Positions 13,263-26,160 of a stretch of DNA of 64,000 bases are shown here, in pieces. Position 1 is the stretch's first letter; every line of letters begins with the position of its first letter. The notes under the pieces are model-generated. The model did no database searches and was not told where the DNA came from. It worked only from the letters and a program-made list of their open reading frames with translations. Source of the DNA: Sinonovacula constricta (Eukaryota > Mollusca > Bivalvia > Cardiida > Solecurtidae). Where the stretch lies: contig CM017557.1 in assembly GCA_007844125.1 (NCBI GenBank), forward strand, positions 59,487,514 to 59,551,513, written 5' to 3'. A program made the position numbers and the translations under genes.

Positions 13263-14560
13263 GGTATAAATTGTGGTCTTCCAGCTGACCTGTGGTATGT
13301 TAGTTTCTGAACAGTTTATGTTTAGTTGGTTTATTGTACAGCTAGTGATTAACATACTAAAGGACAGTGTGTTTTTTTTTACTTTTATGCCCGGCATTGA
13401 AGTATTAGGATTCATCAGTGTGAAATAAAAACTGATACCAACCTCCTGTCAATGTCAGGGTCAGTGAAAGAGAAATATCCATTTTACTTTGATGACAGTT
13501 ATTGCTAAAATTATGTTTTTAACCTTTCTCAATTGTAAAAAAAGAACCATTATAAGCTAATGATTTGAAAACTTTCTGTAGTTATATTGTATTTTTCCAT
13601 CATAGGATTTTTATGTAAATATTTGTAGAAGATGGACTCACCTGGCACTTCGGTGTTCATATTTCACTTAATTGATTTAAATGCATTCTGCTTAGCTTGC
13701 TAAGTTTGTAGCCTAGTTATATTTTTTGTGTAAGAAAAATACAGAATGTGCTTGGTTAAGAGAAAATATAGCTAGGGGATGAGCTAGAAAGCTCTTATAC
13801 TAGATATTCATGATTATACCCTAACAATTCTTTTTTTGTAATTCTTATTGTTTACTTTATTGAAATATTACTTTAGCTGCATATTTTAAGGCAGTAGCCT
13901 TTTTCATAATATGTTAATAAAATACTTCATTCTGATTTGATATGGTGTATTTCTTTTGCTTTTAGGAGGATGGACCTTTTTTTTATTCTACAAAAATGTT
14001 CCGCAAAGAGTAAATAGTTTGTAGTCTTATGCCAATAATGTATGTCCTGATCTTAAAGTATCTAAAGGTGCTCTGTACTGTTGTTACATTATTTATTATA
14101 TTCGTTATGTCATTTCATTGAATAATGAATAATATGTGGATCTGTGCTAGGTATATAGCAAGGAAAATGCAGCGAAAGGATGGTGAATTTGCGAAAGCAT
14201 ATTGCTTTATTGTTATAAAAAAGGTACACATCACCAGGACTCGAACTCACAATAGTCTTGAACACTGAGCAAGCGAGGACACAGTTTACAAAAAACGTCG
14301 CTTTAATTATTAATATTTGTGGCTTGTAGTTTTCTTTCTACTGTACCCACAGCAACGCATGGGTGCCAGATGGGTCCTGTTTATTAAAAATAATATGTAC
14401 ATTTCCTTTTGTTAACAAAAACATGTGATAAAATTGAAAAAAAAAAACATGTGATGAATTTGAATTTTTTGTCATTTTTTAAATCCTTGTTCTTCTGCAT
14501 CTTTTTCTATGCATGTGCTCTGCCTGTCTGTATGTTATTGTGTCTGCCCTGCCCTTTAAT
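13263..14560. other. Non-coding sequence with a short tRNA-like fragment
   Basis: No gene seen. Around 14,235-14,285 the minus strand has GAGTTCGAGTCCTGG, a B-box typical of tRNA-derived SINE heads, but no complete element can be traced. Confidence 0.4.
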
Positions 14561-14564
14561 ACTA

Positions 14565-15345
14565 TATCTGTCCTATCCTTATTATACTATATCTGTCCTA
14601 TCTTTACTACTATATCTGTCCTATCCTTACTACTATATCTGTCTATCTTTACTACTATATCTGTCCTAACTTTACTACTATATCTGTCCTATCTTTACTA
14701 CTATATCTGTCCTATCTTTACTACTATATCTGTCCTATCCTTACTACTATATCTGTCCTATCTTTACTACTATATCTGTCCTATCCTTACTACTATATCT
14801 GTCCTAACTTTACTACTATATCTGTCCTATCTTTACTACTATATCTGTCCTAACTTTACTACTATATCTGTCCTATCTTTACTACTATATCTGTCCTATC
14901 TTTACTACTATATCTGTCCTATCTTTACTACTATATCTGTCCTAACTTTACTACTATATCTGTCCTATCTTTACTACTATATCTGTCCTAACTTTACTAC
15001 TATATCTGTCCTATCTTTACTACTATATCTGTCCTATCTTTACTACTATATCTGTCCTATCCTTACTACTATATCTGTCCTAACTTTACTACTATATCTG
15101 TCCTATCTTTACTACTATATCTGTCCTAACTTTACTACTATATCTGTCCTATCTTTACTACTATATCTGTCCTATCTTTACTACTATATCTGTCCTATCC
15201 TCACTACTATATCTGTCCTATCTTTACTACTATATCTGTCCTATTCTTACTACTATATCTGTACCATCCTTACTACTATATCTGTCCCATCCTTACTACT
15301 ATATCTGTCCTATCCTTACTACTATATCTGTCCTATCCTTGCTAC
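14565..15345 (+). repeat. 23-bp minisatellite, about 34 copies
   Basis: Tandem units of TTTACTACTATATCTGTCC plus TATC or TAAC, period 23 bp. Because 23 is not a multiple of three and the unit has no stop in the frames it cycles through, a long open frame (14,513-15,406) crosses the array. It is not a gene. Confidence 0.9.
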
Positions 15346-15349
15346 TGTA

Positions 15350-18300
15350 GTTATCCCAGACATCTCCATTTATGTTATATTATATGTACAGTATCGGCCA
15401 TGTTGAAAGTTACCCCAAACATTGCCATATATATTCTGTACTATGTACAGTATCTGCCGTGCTGAATGTTACCCCAGACATCTCCATATATATTACATAT
15501 TATGTACAGTATCTGCCGTGCTGAAAGTTACCTTATACATCTCCATATATATTATATACTATGTACAGTATCTGCCGTGTTGAAAGTTAACCCAGACATC
15601 TCCATATATATTATATACTATGTACAGTATCTGCCGTGTTGAAAGTTACCCCAGACATCTCCATATATATTATATACTATGTACAGTATCTGCCATGTTG
15701 AAAGTTACCCCAGACATCTCCATATATATTCTGTACTATGTACAGTATCTGCCGTGTTGAAAGTTACCCCAGACATCTCCATATATATTATATACTATGT
15801 ACAGTATCTGCCGTGTTGAAAGTTACCCCAGACATCTCCATATATATTATATACTATGTACAGTATCTGCCGTGTTGAAAGTTACCCCAGACATCTCCAT
15901 ATATTTTATCTACTATGTACAGTATCTGCCGTGCTGAAAGTGACCCCAGCCATCCCCATATATGTTATATTATATGTACAGTATAGGCCGTGTTGAAAGT
16001 TACCCCATACATTTCCATATATACTTTGTACTATGTACAGTATCTGCCGTGTTGAAAGTTACCCCAGACATCTCCATATATATTCTGTACTATGTACAGT
16101 ATCTGCCGTGTTGAAAGTTACCCCAGACATCTCCATATATATTATATACTATGTACAGTATCTGCCGTGTTGAAAGTTACCCCAGACATCTCCATATATT
16201 TTATCTACTATGTACAGTATCTGCCGTGCTGAAAGTGACCCCAGCCATCCCCATATATGTTATATTATATGTACAATATAGGCCGTGTTGAAAGTTACCC
16301 CATACATTTCCATATATATTTTGTACTATGTACAGTATCTGCCGTGCTGAAAGTTACCACAGACATCTCCATATACATTATCTACTACGAACAATTTCCA
16401 CCGTGCTGAAAGTTACCCCAGACATCTCCATATATATTATATACTATGTACAGTATCTGCCGTGCTGAAAGTCACACCAGACATCTCCATATATATTAAA
16501 TATTATGTACAGTATCGGCCGTGCTGAAAGTTCCCCCAGACATCTCCATATATATTATATACTATGTACAGTATTACCAGTGCTGAAAGTTACCCCAGAC
16601 ATCTCCATATATGTTAAATTATATGTACAGTATCTGCCGTGTTGAAAGTTACCTTATACATCTTCATATATTTTATCTACTATGTACAGTATCTGCCGTG
16701 CTGAAAGTTCCCCCAGACATCTCCATATATATTCTGTACTATGTACAGTATTACCAGTGCTGAAAGTTACCCCAGACATCTCCATATATGTTATATTATA
16801 TGTACAGTATCTGCCATGTTGAAAGTTACCTTATACATCTTAATATATTTTATCTACTATGTACAGTATCTGCCGTGCTGAAAGTTACACCAGACATCTT
16901 CATATATATTACATATTTTGTACAGTATCGGCCGTGCTGAAAGTTACTTTATACATTTCCATATATATTTTGTACTATGTACAGTATCTGCCGTGCTGAA
17001 AGTTACCACAGACATCTCCATATACATTATCTACTACGAACAATTTCCACCGTGCTGAAAGTTACCCCAGACATCTCCATATATATTATATACTATGTAC
17101 AGTATCTGCCGTGCTGAAAGTCACACCAGACACCTCCAAATATATTACATATTATGTACAGTATCGGCCGTGCTGAAAGTTACTTTATACATTTCCATAT
17201 ATATTTTGTACTATGTACAGTATCTGCCGTGCTGAAAGTTACCACAGATATCTCCATATACATTATCTACTACGAACAATTTCCGCCGTGCTGAAAGTTA
17301 CCCCAGACATCTCCATATATATTATATACTATGTACAGTATCGGTCATGCTGGAAGTGACCCCAGACACCTCCATATATGTTTTATTATATGTACAGTAT
17401 CTGCCGTGGTGAAAGTTACCCCAGACATCTCCATATAAGTTATATTATATGTACAGTATCGGCCGTGTTGAAAGTTACCTTATACATCTCCATATATTTT
17501 ATCTCTTATGTACAGTATCGGCCGTGCTGAAAGCTACCCCAGACATCTCCATATATATTATATATTATGTACAGTATCGGCGGTGCTGAAAGTTACCTTA
17601 TACATCTCCATATATTTTATCTACTATGTACAGTATCTGCCGTGCTGAAAGTTACCCCAGACATCTCCATATATTTTATATTATATGTACAGTATCGGCC
17701 GTGTTGAAAGTTACCCCAGACATCTCCATATATATTATATACTATGTACAATATCTGCCGTGCTGAAAGTTACCCCAGACATCTCCATATATATTAAATA
17801 CTATGTACAGTATTACCAGTGCTGAAAGTTACCCCAGGCATCTCCACATATGTTATATTATATGTACAGTATCAGCCGTGTTGAAAGTTACCCCAGACAT
17901 CTCCATATATATTATATACTATGTACAATATCTGCCGTGTTGAAAGTTACCCCAGACATCTTCATATATATTATATACTATGTACAGTATTACCAGTGCT
18001 GAAAGTTACCCCAGGCATCTCCACATATGTTATATTATATGTACAGTATCAGCCGTGTTGAAAGTTACCCCAGACATCTTCATATATATTATATACTATG
18101 TACAGTATTACCAGTGCTGAAAGTTACCCCAGACATATCCATATATGTTATATTATATGTACAGTAACTGCCGTGCTGAAAGTTACCTTATACATCTCTA
18201 TATATTTTATCTACTATGCACAGTATTGGCCGTGCTGAAAGTTACCCCAGAAATCTCCATATATGTTATCTACTATGTACAGTATCGGCCGTGCTGAAAG

Positions 18301-18395
18301 TTAGCCCAGACATTTACATATATTATATGTACATTGTCGGCTGTGCTAAACGTTACCCCAGACATTTACATATATGTAACAATAGAGACATACAT
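15350..18395 (+). repeat. 59-bp satellite array, about 50 copies, with higher-order structure
   Basis: The unit is about 59 bp and is built on GCCGTGCTGAAAGTTACC, CCAGACATCTCCATATAT and ACTATGTACAGTAT. Several unit subtypes (ATCTGCC, ATCGGCC, ATTACCAGT and ACGAACAATTTCC variants) recur in fixed order. For example, blocks with the ACGAACAATTTCC subtype at about 16.32-16.50, 16.96-17.13 and 17.20-17.33 kb repeat as multi-unit cassettes. Confidence 0.9.
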
Positions 18396-20340
18396 GTTTT
18401 TTATTTGTAATATCTATAGAGGAACTTTCACCACGTGTTTCATTTTCTACGCAGCTTCGACATTTTGAAAGTTACCTAAGTATGTGCGCATGCGCACTTC
18501 GACCAAACGGAACTAGGAACGTTCAGAATGTGACACCGGCACCCCAATATATAAAGTTAGCAGTTAATTGCCTTTGCAAATACCTATGACATATTAACAA
18601 AAAAGTTTCGTTTTAATCTAAACTTTTTATAACCCAAACGAAGTAAAATTCAAGGTGCAATTTAAAGTATTTTGTATATACACTACTCAAAGTTGGTATC
18701 TGACAGTTTGTGTCATTTTTCTCTCTCAACAAAATCAGTCATTGGTACCTGAAAAGGTAAAGCAAAATGCTGTTCATTGATGCCAAAGATCTGTGTAACC
18801 AGTCAAGGATAAATTCCCACTCGTCATTGCAAACAGGTGTTTCTTATCCAAACCAAACTGCAAAGATAGCTATTTTTAAACTTAGAAAACCACGTGATCA
18901 CTTACTTTTTTATAGTCATCCGGGTAATCCGTTCTGACGTCGACATCTATTTTTAACTGACCACTATCGCGCTTTTTATAGTGTTGGAAAGACTGGACAT
19001 TTAGAGTTTTTTGTTCACAATTGGTACAGTCTAATAAAATAGTTAGTGTTCAAAATGGTCTTTACAACGTCTCAAATATGGGTTTATGCAAAAAGTATGA
19101 TCAATTTCTCCAAAGCGAAGGTTAGATATTGGAACGTGTATTTAATATAGGCAAACTGTCGGCTACCACCTTTAAGTGGAATTGTGAGGCAGTCACCTTG
19201 GAAGAAATCCGAGTGCTGCTATTACTGTCGCAATTTTTATGGGGAAAATAGATTAGCATGCAATAACAGGAAATCAACGTTGTCCTGGGAGACCTTTGTC
19301 AGTGAAGAGAATAGAAAATTTCACTTAACAGTGTAGCTTGCAAAAATAAAGCGAAGCATGCAATTATAAAAAAGTGTGCAGGCATTAAAGGTGATATGCA
19401 AGAGTTAGCCTATATCTAATATATGTAACAATATTTGACCTTTGTTTTGTGGTATTTGTTTAAAATTTCTGTAGAAAAAAATCATACTTTAGTCTAAGCT
19501 TTGACGATTTTCAACAGTATCTCAATTTTGGGGCTGTAAAACTCGTTAATCAATACTTAAAATTTTCATTCTTTTCAAATCAATAAATAAGAATGATTGG
19601 GATTTCTGCTAAAAATAGACATCGATGTCACAGCAGATGACGAAGATAAGCTAAAACATAAGTGGTCATGTTGTTTTCCTAGTTTCAAAATAGCTAACTG
19701 TGCAGTGTGGCTTATATAGGAAATACAGTACATGTTTGTAATGACGATTGTGGATTTATTATACACTTTTCAGACAGGTGTAGGGCATCAATAAACAGCA
19801 TTCTCCAAGATATTTTCATATAACAATAGTTTGTGTTTACAGAAAATATTTTCGATCCAAACTGTCAGATACCATCTTTAATAGGAATTCGCAGCTGTTT
19901 GGCGAGGTCTTGCGTAACAAAAGAACCGAGTATGCCGATTTTAACAATGCAGCTCGAATTACAGATGTAGCATACCACATAGAAAAAAGCAAAGAAGCAG
20001 ATGTTTCAGTTCAAATTAGTTTCGGATCGTTACCCTCACATATTTAAGTAATGAATCGACAGTTTAAAGGTGGTATCCAAAAGCTATCAAAATATAGTAC
20101 ATGTACTAGTATTTGACCCCAGGTGACCCAATAATGAACTCATCCAAGATTTCATGCAGACAAACATTCTGACCAAGTTTGATGAAGATTGGATAAAACA
20201 ACTGTGGCCTCTAGCGTGTTCTTAAGCTAAAATGTTGATGCCGCACGACGGACGAAGGTGTATAAGAAAAGCTCACCTTGAATACAACGTGCTCTAAAAA
20301 TAGAATAAAGACTGTCCTATCGACCAAAATTAGGTGACAA
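18396..20340. repeat. Mosaic of dispersed repeats
   Basis: No coding gene. It contains a TTAA-type MITE (annotated separately). Flanking sequence at about 19.86-19.99 kb, with the block AATTCGCAGCTGTTT, matches 37.14-37.22 kb. Further fragments of the same TIR (AAACTGTCAGATACCA at about 19.86 kb, AAAGGTGGTATCC at about 20.06 kb) are also present. Confidence 0.6.
18692..19170 (+). mobile_element. TTAA-type MITE, diverged copy
   Basis: The left end GTTGGTATCTGACAGTTTG and right end CAAACTGTCGGCTACCACC are inverted repeats of each other. Internal sequence (for example AGATAGCTATTT, AAAACCACGTGA, GTCATCCGGG) aligns with the better copy at 37.23-37.75 kb. The right flank is TTAA; the left flank is TCAA, probably mutated. 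Confidence 0.6.
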
Positions 20341-20359
20341 CCTGCAATAGTTCAATATT

Positions 20360-21480
20360 CTTCAAGAAATGACAGAGTTACTGAGCGGACCTGACCACCA
20401 GTGCACTTCTAGGGATTATGACTTTGACCTTTAAATGTGACCTTGACCTTCGAGTAACCGACCAGAGTCTTGTGCGCGACACGTCCTCTTCATGTGTTTG
20501 ACATTTCTGCCAGGTTATCTAAAAATCCCTCAAGCAATGACAGAGTTACTGAGCAGACATGACCACCAGTGCACTTTTAGGGATTATGACTTTGACCTGT
20601 AAGTGTGACCTTGACCTTCGAGTAACCAACCTGGGTCTTGTACGCCACAATTCGTCTTCATGTGTTTGACATTTCTGCCAGGTTATTTCAAAATCCCTCA
20701 AACAATGACATTTTGACAGTTATTTTGTGGACAGGCCCACCAATGCACATCTAGGGATTATGACTTTGATTAAGTGTGACCTTGACCTTCAAGTAACCGA
20801 CCTGGGTCTTGTGCGCGACATTTCGTCTTAATGTGTTTGACATTTCTGCCAGGTAATTTCAAAATCCCTCCAGAAATGACAGAGTTACTGAGTGGACACG
20901 ACCACCAATGCACTACCAGGGATTATGACTTTGACCTTTAACTGTGACCTTGACCTTCGAGGAACAGACCTAGGTCTTGCTCGCGACACGTCGTCTTCAT
21001 GTGTTTGACATTTCTGCAAGGTTATTTAAAAATCCTTTATGCAATGACAGAGATACTGAGCGGATACGACCACCAGTGCACTTCAAGGGATTATGACTTT
21101 GACCTGTAAGTGTGACCTTGACCTTCTAGTAACCAACCTTGGTCTTAAGCACGACACTTCGTCTTCATGTGTTTGACATTTCTGCCAGGTTATTTCAAAA
21201 TCCCTCAAGCAATGACATAGTTACTGTGCGGACATGACCACCAATGCACTTTTAGGGTTTATGATTTTGACCTTTAACTATGACCTTGACCTTCGAGTAA
21301 CTGACCTAATTTTTGTGCGCAACAAGTTGTCTTCATGAGTTTGACATTTCCACTGTTTGACATTTCCACTAAGTTATTCTAAAATCCATTCAGGAATGAA
21401 TGAGTTATTGAGCTGACATGAATATCGGACAGATAGACAAGATGGATGGACAGACAGACAGACGGTTTGACTTCTATATG
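20360..21480 (+). repeat. 168-bp tandem repeat with nuclear-receptor-like half-sites
   Basis: About six units start with AATGACAGAGTTACTGAGCGG-like sequence at about 20,369, 20,537, 20,705, 20,876, 21,044 and 21,212. Each has a core close to GACTTTGACC followed by GTGACCTTGACCTTCGAG. The array ends in a GACAGACAGAC-rich segment and CCTGCCTTCGGGCATAAA, which looks like the end of a dispersed element. Confidence 0.85.
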
Positions 21481-21539
21481 CCTGCCTTCGGGCATAAAAA
21501 TTATAAAATGAACCAAATCATATGAAACATATAACAACA

Positions 21540-21867
21540 TGTGTTAGACTAATAGGGGTATGTATATAACTTTAGAAACTGTTGAGTTTGTTTCAATATT
21601 GCTTTAAAATAAAACAAATCTAATCATATTTTCAAAAAAAGTCTATTTTTACAGTCTCATTAAGTTATATGAATATTCATGTTGGCTAATTTTCATAATT
21701 AATTATTTTAAATCTAAGTTAAGTGACAGCCTCCACTTAAGGAACGATACAAAAGTTAATCTTTTATGTCACAAAAAATCAGAAAATGGACCAAATCAAA
21801 TGAAACTTTGACCAAAATAGGTTAGACAACTAGGGGTATGTATATAACTTTAGACACTTTTGAGTTT

Positions 21868-21942
<75 letters not shown>

Positions 21943-22290
21943 AAATCTAATAATTTTTTTCAATTGCTAGCTTGCATAAATGACACATAGCCATAATGGC
22001 CATTCAATAACCTTTGAGTGCTAGCTTTATACTTCTACCTTCATTTTAGGAAATGGTACAAGCATTTTTTAAACATACACTCCTATCAAAATTTAATGAT
22101 GGTTGCCATGGAAACCATAGTTTTAATATAGCCTTATTGATTTTTTTTTTTTACTACATTAGAGATTCTGTTTCCAGACACCCTTACGAACATTTTGGTA
22201 TCCATGACAATTGTCTGGTGGGGAGAGAGGAGTCTGGTACGTGGTAACCATACCTAGTTGCCAGACTAATAAACAACAAACACAAACTAT
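21540..22290. repeat. Dispersed repeat containing a TA microsatellite
   Basis: AGGGGTATGTATATAACTTTAGA followed by GAGTTTGTTT occurs at about 21.55 and 21.83 kb and again at 43.86 kb, so this is a repeat family. A pure (TA)n tract runs about 21,869-21,938. No gene is supported. Confidence 0.6.
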
Positions 22291-23064
22291 ATAAATATCA
22301 GAAAACCCGTAACTATTATTTGAAACATAATCATAAGCTATTATTTTGCTACATCAGATATACAACAGATATGGTCAATGCAGTTAATATGATGTAAACT
22401 AAGACACATGTGTATAGTCTGATTCAATTCAATTATTAAATTTATAAATTATTTATATAAACAATAGGCAGCCCTTGCAATATTGATCCAAGAATTGTGG
22501 ACCTGGTCTGAAAACTAAACTAAGTCTAATATGTTTATTCAAAGAGCTGTTTAGAATAAACCATTTTAATTATTTTATTGCATAAACCCACTATACCAGT
22601 GGCCTGGTTCAACTTTAGATTTATATGTATATGTCTATGTAAAACATGTGTGACAAAGACAGTGTCTGTCACTGTCTATTTATAGAATACAACTCAGACC
22701 AGGAACATGATTGTTGAATACATAGACTCTCAACATTTTCAAGAGGGAACCTATGGCTGATTTAAATCGTAAAAAGGCTGTTATTTTAAAATGGATGATA
22801 AACTACCTTGTTTTGCACAACTGCGTGTAAATGGTCTCAAAATTACCATTGTTCCATGTTTCATTTTCGTTTAAGTGTGTAATGGCTTAAAAAGAAAACC
22901 TATGAAAACCCTCAATTGCCCAATAAGTTAATTCAAAGGTGTGCACCATTGTTTAGAACAAATTGTGGAAAAACTGCTTTATGATGAGGCATACATTAAG
23001 CGGATAGCTACGTTCCATTACAGATCTGTACAAATATATGTAGTATAAAGATTAAACGGATTAC
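22291..23064. other. Non-coding sequence, nothing recognised
   Basis: AT-rich stretch with no open frame, repeat or RNA feature that I can support. Confidence 0.4.
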
Positions 23065-26030
23065 CTTTTCCACGTCTTGTTCAGTATGTTTGTTCCGTAT
23101 TCTCCACTTTCTGGTTTCTCGTAATTGCTAGTGGGCCTAAGGACTTCCGCTTTAAAAACTGTTGGAGCATAGACGCATAGTAACGGGACCGCTGACTCCG
23201 CAACATGGTGCATACAGGAAACCTCCTGAAAGACAGTGGCCTACTTTCCGCTGTTTTCTTTGGCATGTTTAGAGTGGGAACACTACCAGGTATTAGTTTG
23301 TAGCCTTTTCCTGTTGTAAAAAGAAATATACAGCCTTGAAATGTTCTTATCATAACAAATGCTTATAAATATCACTTTAATTACCTAACATTCATCATTG
23401 AAAATATACACAAAATGCAGTTTATGTGTGTAGAAAAAAAAAGATATAGAAATTTTTATAGAAGTAAAACTGTGTTTCTCTATTCTATAATAGAATAGAG
23501 AAACACAGTTTTACTTCTATAAAAGTGAATCACAAGTGTGTAGTTGTAGAAATATGCAAAGGTAGAAAATTTGTCGATTTAATTAACAAACACAACAACA
23601 CATTTGTCATATCTACAACTAACAAACAAGGTCTTTGTCTAGAAGCGTTTATGTATCGCTGTCATGATTAACTGTTTTTGACAGATGCATGCATTGTACA
23701 TGTACCTCCTTTATGTGTTGTTGATAAATGCTCCTGGTGTGAAATTGGTTGTCGTCATCGCTATTGTATTTGTAGTTTTATATATATACCAGTGTCCCAA
23801 TTTGTCTGGCACTTGTGGATATATGCATGTCAAAAATATGTGTCAAGACTTTAAAACTGACATATATTCATGCATAGTGACAAACGACTTTGTCAAAAAT
23901 GAAACTGAAAGTAGACTAAATGATACTTGGTTCAGCCTCAGTGTTACGGTTAGCATGAGATAGCAGACAATTTCAGGATTTCACAAAAAGCAGAAACAAA
24001 TAGAACTAGACATTCCACACTGAATATCTATATAAATTATTGCATCACTAATCTTGTCAATCAGGTTTTGTTTATGACTGACATCAACATCCGACATACT
24101 GATAACTTCCTGCCCAATTTGGACATTTACTAAAGTAGTATAAAAGCACTAAAATGCAGACAAAGCTTGTAATTTACAATAAAAGTCTTCACTGCTTTTA
24201 TATTTAAAAAAAACACACAGAAAAGCACAAACCTGGCCATATCCATAAAATGTTTCAATACAATTTTTTATAAACAGACACACACATAGTAAAAAGCAGA
24301 CAAACCTGGCCTAATGCAATAAATTATTTTAATATCAGTATTAAAACACTAAAAAGAAGGCTTCCCTCCTAACGCTCGGGGCTAAGGGGACAGCATTACG
24401 CCTGACTCGTCGGTGTCAGTATAATGGACCGGTCAGGTTCAGTCCCTGGGCACCTCGTAAGTGCTCCTGTGCTATAATGATAGAAATGTCGCTGCGCAGT
24501 ATCGGCAAAAATGCCGGCTAATCCAATCCCAATCCCACTAAAAAGCAGACAAACCTGGCCTAATGTATTAAAACACTTAAAAATAGGAATTTAAAAAAGC
24601 AGACAAATCTGGCCCAATGCATTATGAGACTTTAATATCAGTATTAAAAAACACAGTATAAGCAGAAAAAATAGCCTAATGTATTAAAATACTTAAATAT
24701 CAGTATTTAAAAAGCAGTCAAACCTGGCCCAATGCATTAAAAGATTTTAATATCAGTATTAATAAAAAAAGACACTTAAAAGCTGACAAACCTAGTCTAA
24801 TGTATCAAAATAATTAAATATCAGTATTTAACAACACTAAAAAGGAGACAAACCTGGCCCAATGCATTAAAATACTTAAATATCAGTATTAAAATACTAA
24901 ATATCAGTATTTAAAAGCACTAAAAAGCTGACAAACCTGGCCTAATGTATTAGAGCTACAAGTCAGACAAAGCAGGCTCTATATATTAAATGACTTAAAA
25001 AAAATAAAACGTACTATAAAGCAGACAAAGCCATTGACTTGAACCTTCCTAGGTGGATATATCTCAATGAGATGGAATGCAGTGGACAAGAACCATCATT
25101 CTGCACTTCATGATTTTGGAGTTATTTCCCTTAGTTTAATTTTGTCTTCCGGAACATAACTCCTACATAATCAAAGCTATTGATTTAACACTTGATACAT
25201 TAATAGGTCTTATTGAGACGGAGTGCAGAGCACAGGAACCGTAACTCTGTACTAAATGATTTTGGAGTTATGTCCGTTTGTTTTATTTACTTGTCCAGAG
25301 CATAACTCCTATGATATCAAAGCTATTGACTTGAAGCTTTTCTAGGTAGATAGATCTCATTGAGACGAAGTGCAGTGCACAAGAACCGGCAATCTGTAAT
25401 TCATCATTTTGGAGTTATTTCCATTAGTTTAGTTTTCTTTTCTGGAGCATAACTCCTACATTATCAAAACTGCTGACTTGAAACTTGATACATAGATAGG
25501 ACATCAACATGAGGCATTAAGGGACCTGCTTCATGAACTCCCCTTGCTGCAGAAGGACGTCATCAATTAAACCGTTCATTTTACAAGTTGCCTAAAACCA
25601 ATCGGCTACATGAAAAGAACATGTCTGCATTCTAGCATAAACGCAGTGTTATGCCATATTCATGATCGACTGACATAAATATTGGTGACATTTAACTTCC
25701 ATTGTTAGATTACGCCTTCAGACTTATAAAATGGATACTGACTCCATGTTTTATTTAAAAAAAAACACACACACACACAACAACACATGTAACACAATAT
25801 AACAAATATAACCTACCGTGGAACAGCAGACAATTCCGATCGAAATGGGCCGAACAGACATGCATTGTGTCCGGGTTGAACGAGGAATCCACCCGGTTAA
25901 CTGCATTGATTAAACGATCCCTCCATTCTTTATTCTCTTCGCCCTTTGGGAATTGAAAATAACTAATTTTTCCGCCCGTTTTTCCATGACTATTGGCGCA
26001 GCCGACCATACAGCAATGCTTTCCTCCCAT
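23065..26030 (-). CDS. THAP-domain protein, two recognised exons
   Basis: Exon 1 (26,030-25,817) begins at ATGGGAGGAAAG and ends at a GTAGGT donor in phase 1. It encodes a C2CH THAP zinc finger: KHCCMVGC, the FPK motif, a conserved Trp (KEWRDRL) and HVCSAHF. Exon 2 begins at 23,310 after TTTTTACAACAG and, in phase, gives YKLIPGSVPTLNMPKK, the segment that normally follows a THAP finger. The frame then meets a TGA at 23,083-23,081; a GTAATC donor follows at 23,064 in another frame. The protein is either about 148 residues or spliced differently after the PGSVPT segment. Part of exon 2 overlaps a dispersed repeat (GAGTCAGCGGTCCCGTTAC, inverted). THAP proteins bind DNA; many derive from P-type transposases. 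Confidence 0.65.
23454..23524. repeat. Perfect 34-bp inverted repeat (hairpin) with 3-nt loop
   Basis: Arms 23,454-23,487 and 23,491-23,524 are perfectly complementary, with a TAA loop. The arm contains GTAAAACTGTGTTTCTC. It lies in the intron of the THAP gene. It may be a foldback element or an inverted micro-duplication; a small-RNA hairpin cannot be excluded from sequence alone. Confidence 0.8.
24220..25025 (+). repeat. Degenerate tandem repeat around AAAGCAGACAAACCTGGCC
   Basis: Units of about 60-80 bp combine AAAGCAGACAAACCTGGCC, TAATGCATTAAAA and TTAAATATCAGTATTTAAAA. A separate GC-richer repeat (about 24,362-24,535, with CGGTCAGGTTCAGTCCCTGG) interrupts the array. It lies in the THAP-gene intron. 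Confidence 0.75.
25030..25505 (+). repeat. About 150-bp tandem repeat, three copies
   Basis: Three units share GATTTTGGAGTTATKTCC-like and GCATAACTCCTAC-like blocks plus ATTGAGACGGAGTGCAG-like blocks. They are non-coding and intronic to the THAP gene. Confidence 0.7.
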
Positions 26031-26033
26031 TGC

Positions 26034-26160
26034 TTTTGCATACACAGGAAGTTTTCCATGACTCCTGGTGGGGGCGCTGCGACGGATTCAATCTATTTAA
26101 TAGAGTATATAACATGACGACACGAGTCCTCTCCCTTTACTATATGTCTATGATTAAAAA
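26034..26160 (+). repeat. Dispersed repeat at the THAP gene 5' end
   Basis: GGAAGTTTTCCATGACTCC, GGCGCTGCG and ACTATATGTCTATGATT match 3.46-3.57 kb. It abuts the THAP start codon on the minus strand and so would form its 5' UTR or promoter. Confidence 0.6.

Noticed and set aside
14513..15406. 297-codon open frame on plus
   Set aside because: It is produced by a 23-bp tandem repeat without stops; composition is repetitive and there are no gene signals.
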